From contig JBDREA010000081.1 of assembly GCA_043820265.1 (NCBI GenBank), forward strand, positions 1 through 9,219: a DNA stretch of 9,219 nt. The letters run 5' to 3'. The position numbers and the translations under genes were made by a program. The stretch comes from JBDREA01 sp043820265. GTDB lineage: Archaea > Altiarchaeota > Altiarchaeia > IMC4 > JBDREA01. The notes below the pieces were generated by a model. The model saw nothing but the letters and a program-made list of their open reading frames with translations. It was not told where the DNA came from and did no database searches. Every line of letters starts with the position of its first letter. Position 1 is the stretch's first letter. Positions 7,284-9,219 of this stretch are shown one piece after another.

Positions 7284-8362
7284 TTGGCTTTGGACTCCCC
7301 CTCTTCAAGGAAGCCTATCGGGGCGGGCTTGCTGCCGTACTTTTCAATAGGAGTTAGATGTTCATCGATGAATCTCATGTCCTCTTCCGCCAGACAAACT
7401 GGATGATATTTCTTAAAGACGTCGAGTTTGAGGCCTCTCTCCCAGATTGATCTGAGAGGTTCCTCTAAGACGTTTCCAATGGATGCATGGATGTAGGGGC
7501 AGGGCAAGACGTCACCATAGCAACTTATGTAAATAGACTCCTTCATCGCCCCGCAACCGTAGTGCAGGTAATTTGCATCCAGGTCACGACGGATGTGTGG
7601 ATTTTTCTCCATCAAGGCTTTTAGCGTTTTCTGGTCTTCTATATCAAGCATTGAACTGAAGTTGCCGACCCACCTTCCGACTGGAGCAGGCAATAACACG
7701 TTAATCTTGATGCCTTTCTTTCTTGTATAATCGACCAGGCCCCTGAATCCTGACTCATTTATGTTTTGATGGGAGACCATGGTGTTGATGCAAACTGATA
7801 GGCCCTGCGCCAACGCATTGTCAATCGTATCGATTGCCTTTTGATGTGTTCCTATGGCCCCCCTAAAGGAATCATGCTCTTTTGGAAGGGATGAATCCAA
7901 ACTTACTGTCAGGATGTCGACTCCAAGTTTCTTAATCTTCTTTATTCGCCCCACATCAAGCGTAGTTGCATTCGTGGTTATTGATACAAGGGACCGGCTT
8001 GGAGAAATCGCCTTGATCAGATCTTCCAGTTCGGGAAGAATCGTGGGTTCTCCTCCTTGAAAGGCGAAATGTATTGCTCCAAGTTTGCGGGCTTCTTTTG
8101 CAACCCGCCCATAATCATTAAGTGTCATCTTCGGTCTGGATTCGTCTTCCAGATCGGATGCAAAGCAGTGCTCGCATTTGAGGTTGCACTTGTAGGTCGG
8201 GGCAAAGTCGACTGACCGGATCAAGGGGCCAAGCCCCGTTAGCAAACGAAGATAGTTGTATGCTAGCCTGACAATTAGAATGGGTTTATTCAGTCGCAGA
8301 CCATATCTGAGGCTAAGCCAGTACCTGCTATAGAATCTCCCCCAGTTCAACGAAAAGGCCAT
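7280..8362 (-). CDS. Radical SAM protein with reduced SPASM (twitch-like) C-terminus
   Basis: This 360-residue protein has the radical SAM cluster motif C59-x3-C63-x2-C66 in APTYKCNLKCEHCFA, followed by FQGGEP (101-106), ITTNATTL (128-135) and SLDSS (154-158). It therefore should bind a 4Fe-4S cluster and AdoMet and make a 5'-deoxyadenosyl radical. The C-terminus shows C270, C281, C288 and C323 around YGDVLPCPY and GNVLEEPLRSIW. This is the core of a SPASM domain without its last Cys cluster, so perhaps one auxiliary cluster. The first 50 residues are rich in Arg, Tyr, Trp and Leu and precede the catalytic domain, and they may bind a membrane surface. The start codon lies 16 bp inside the TIGR04076-like gene and the stop overlaps the methyltransferase start, in line with a tightly coupled operon. 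Ribosome site is weak (AAGGA about 11 bases upstream). The substrate is unknown. Confidence 0.9.
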   Translation of the reverse strand: MAFSLNWGRFYSRYWLSLRYGLRLNKPILIVRLAYNYLRLLTGLGPLIRSVDFAPTYKCNLKCEHCFASDLEDESRPKMTLNDYGRVAKEARKLGAIHFAFQGGEPTILPELEDLIKAISPSRSLVSITTNATTLDVGRIKKIKKLGVDILTVSLDSSLPKEHDSFRGAIGTHQKAIDTIDNALAQGLSVCINTMVSHQNINESGFRGLVDYTRKKGIKINVLLPAPVGRWVGNFSSMLDIEDQKTLKALMEKNPHIRRDLDANYLHYGCGAMKESIYISCYGDVLPCPYIHASIGNVLEEPLRSIWERGLKLDVFKKYHPVCLAEEDMRFIDEHLTPIEKYGSKPAPIGFLEEGESKAK

Positions 8363-8844
8363 CTTGATGCTTTCCTTAGTTTGACGCCATCAGGTTTTGG
8401 ACAATAGAGAAAATCCAGTTTTTCTTGATTCTCGGAATAAGGGTAGGTTATATCAAAAATTTTTGGGCACACTTTGACTTTGTCTGACGTAATCTCAAAT
8501 CTTTGCCCTACGACATGGCCGAATCTGCATTTTCCCCTGACTTGAAAAACCTCTAGGACTATGTTGTCTTTCGGCTTTTTTATCTTTACCACCATGTTCT
8601 CCTCATGGCTTGGGCATTGGACTATCACACCGTCGCCTTTTCTCACCCAACGCATCCATCCATGATTCATCATTGTGTGAATGTAGGGGATTGCGACGTG
8701 GTAGGCGTGGGCGCACATGTCAACGGGCACCATATCCTTTGTTGAGAACTTGTCGCCTTTCTTATGGCCGAAGGGACAGCTTGTCTCTACGTCGTTTACC
8801 TTGATGTTGAGCTGGGGTTGGGAGCAGTTGAAACAGTTTTTCAT
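8347..8844 (-). CDS. Cys-rich protein with two tandem TIGR04076-like units
   Basis: This 165-residue soluble protein has no signal peptide or membrane helix. After an N-terminal CxxC (C4, C7), two related units follow. Unit 1 (about 13-90) has CPFGHKKGDKF (C23), MCAHAYHVAIPYI (C44) and a VQCPSHEE turn (C77). Unit 2 (about 96-160) has CRFGHVVGQRF (C106), VCPKIFDITYPY (C126) and LYCPKPDG (C148). The C-x-FGH-x2-G-x2-F motif, the C near a YPY/IPY segment and the late CP are in register, so this is a tandem duplication. The pattern agrees with my recollection of the short TIGR04076 family (usually about 80-100 residues), whose function is unknown. The three Cys per unit could bind a metal or Fe-S cluster, or be redox active. 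The gene is translationally coupled to radical SAM genes on both sides (4-bp and 16-bp overlaps), which suggests an accessory or partner role for a radical SAM enzyme. Start fixed by AGGTGAT. Confidence 0.8.
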   Translation of the reverse strand: MKNCFNCSQPQLNIKVNDVETSCPFGHKKGDKFSTKDMVPVDMCAHAYHVAIPYIHTMMNHGWMRWVRKGDGVIVQCPSHEENMVVKIKKPKDNIVLEVFQVRGKCRFGHVVGQRFEITSDKVKVCPKIFDITYPYSENQEKLDFLYCPKPDGVKLRKASRWPFR

Positions 8845-9219
8845 TTTGAAATCACCTGCTTCAAGGTGAGATAGACTCCTCTTCCAAGGCCCCTAATGGA
8901 GCTTAGGTAATTCCATTCCGCACAATTGGCTTCATAACATGAGATGCAGGGCATTTGCGCGAAATTCTCCCAGGCTTCCTCAAAGCCGACTTCGAGGACG
9001 CTCTTTGGGTTGAATTCTACTTTATCTCCCAGTTTGTAAAACGTCATGCAAGGGTATACCTTTCCGTCTGAATCTATATAGCAAAAGCTCCGGCCATATA
9101 GGCACTCGTCTTTGAGGTAACTGGCGTTCTTTAAATCTTTTTTGTATACAATTTCTTCGTTTGGCAGAGGATAATCTATCATGTAGTCCAGGCTTCGATG
9201 GGATGCGAGAACAGGGTAT
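8841..9219 (-). CDS. C-terminal part of a radical SAM/SPASM protein (5'-truncated at window edge)
   Basis: The frame stays open to the right edge, leaving about 125 visible residues. The Met encoded at 9180-9182 is probably internal, since in-frame codons continue upstream without a stop. Counted from that Met, the visible part has C27, C34 and C45 in ECLYGRSFCYIDSDGKVYPC, then a PCISCYEANC cluster (C79, C82, C87). This DG-x-V-x-PC plus Cx2Cx4C arrangement is the C-terminal auxiliary Fe-S (SPASM-type) region of radical SAM enzymes. The catalytic Cx3Cx2C core must lie beyond the window, so the assignment rests on the C-terminal domain alone. Its stop overlaps the start of the TIGR04076-like gene (ATGA). 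It differs in cluster spacing from both other radical SAM proteins here, so it is a separate family and not a recent duplicate. Confidence 0.75.
   Translation of the reverse strand, partial: YPVLASHRSLDYMIDYPLPNEEIVYKKDLKNASYLKDECLYGRSFCYIDSDGKVYPCMTFYKLGDKVEFNPKSVLEVGFEEAWENFAQMPCISCYEANCAEWNYLSSIRGLGRGVYLTLKQVISK
8851..8857 (-). promoter_or_regulatory. Ribosome binding site of the TIGR04076-like gene
   Basis: AGGTGAT on the minus strand, 6 bases before the ATG at 8844, is a seven-base match to the 16S anti-Shine-Dalgarno complement. It lies inside the end of the upstream radical SAM gene and confirms the start within the ATGA overlap. Confidence 0.7.

Noticed and set aside
6898..7350. 150-codon open frame on the + strand opposite the methyltransferase
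   Set aside because: It lies antisense to a well-supported gene with all AdoMet motifs, has no recognisable domain and no ribosome site. It is a shadow of the real frame.
5517..8362. Hopanoid side-chain pathway (HpnA-like SDR near a radical SAM gene, as with HpnH)
   Set aside because: The radical SAM protein here has a SPASM-like C-terminus and not the HpnH architecture, and no squalene/hopene genes are visible. The SDR likeness is only at family level.
9180..9182. Start codon of the rightmost gene
   Set aside because: In-frame sense codons continue to the window edge, there is no ribosome site, and the visible part is only a C-terminal domain, so the Met is internal.
1..9219. CRISPR arrays, tRNA/rRNA genes, insertion sequences
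   Set aside because: No regularly spaced repeats, no cloverleaf-like segments and no transposase frames or terminal inverted repeats were seen. Gaps between genes are too short to hide them.

Overview
The window is gene-dense (no gap over 82 bp) and looks like an archaeal chromosome segment. The main hints are a polyprenyl-phosphate (dolichol-type) GT2 enzyme with a C-terminal membrane domain, a TATA-like box about 26 bp upstream of a gene without a Shine-Dalgarno site (leaderless layout), and strong GGAGG/AGGTGAT ribosome sites inside the operon. No taxonomic marker is present, so a bacterial origin with similar content cannot be excluded. I put archaea at about three in four.

Layout: the 3' end of an unidentified membrane protein gene (1-149, +) faces a polyprenyl-phosphate GT2 gene (191-1351, -). 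An 82-bp divergent intergenic region separates that gene from a 693-residue protein on the + strand (1434-3515). This protein joins a GT2 glycosyltransferase domain, a membrane segment and a radical SAM/SPASM-like domain in one chain. It converges, with a 6-bp gap, on a minus-strand gene train that enters from beyond base 9219. In transcription order the train holds a truncated radical SAM/SPASM protein, a small Cys-rich protein made of two TIGR04076-like units, a second radical SAM protein, a class I SAM methyltransferase, an HpnA/DFR-like extended SDR, and a GT-C (ArnT/GT39-like) membrane glycosyltransferase. The first four genes overlap by 4, 16 and 4 bp, and the next gaps are 12 and 51 bp, so this is very probably one operon.

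How the genes may work together (inference): the window encodes three glycosyltransferase modules, three radical SAM modules, a methyltransferase, an SDR oxidoreductase/epimerase and a TIGR04076-type protein of unknown function. Several of the soluble-type enzymes carry extra hydrophobic or basic-aromatic segments, which points to a membrane or lipid-linked substrate. A reasonable reading is a pathway for an unusual radical-SAM-modified and methylated glycolipid or polyprenol-linked saccharide. The flanking GT2 would make a polyprenyl-phosphate sugar donor that the GT-C enzyme uses on the outer face. The standout features are the GT2-radical SAM fusion and the duplicated TIGR04076 protein wedged between two radical SAM genes.
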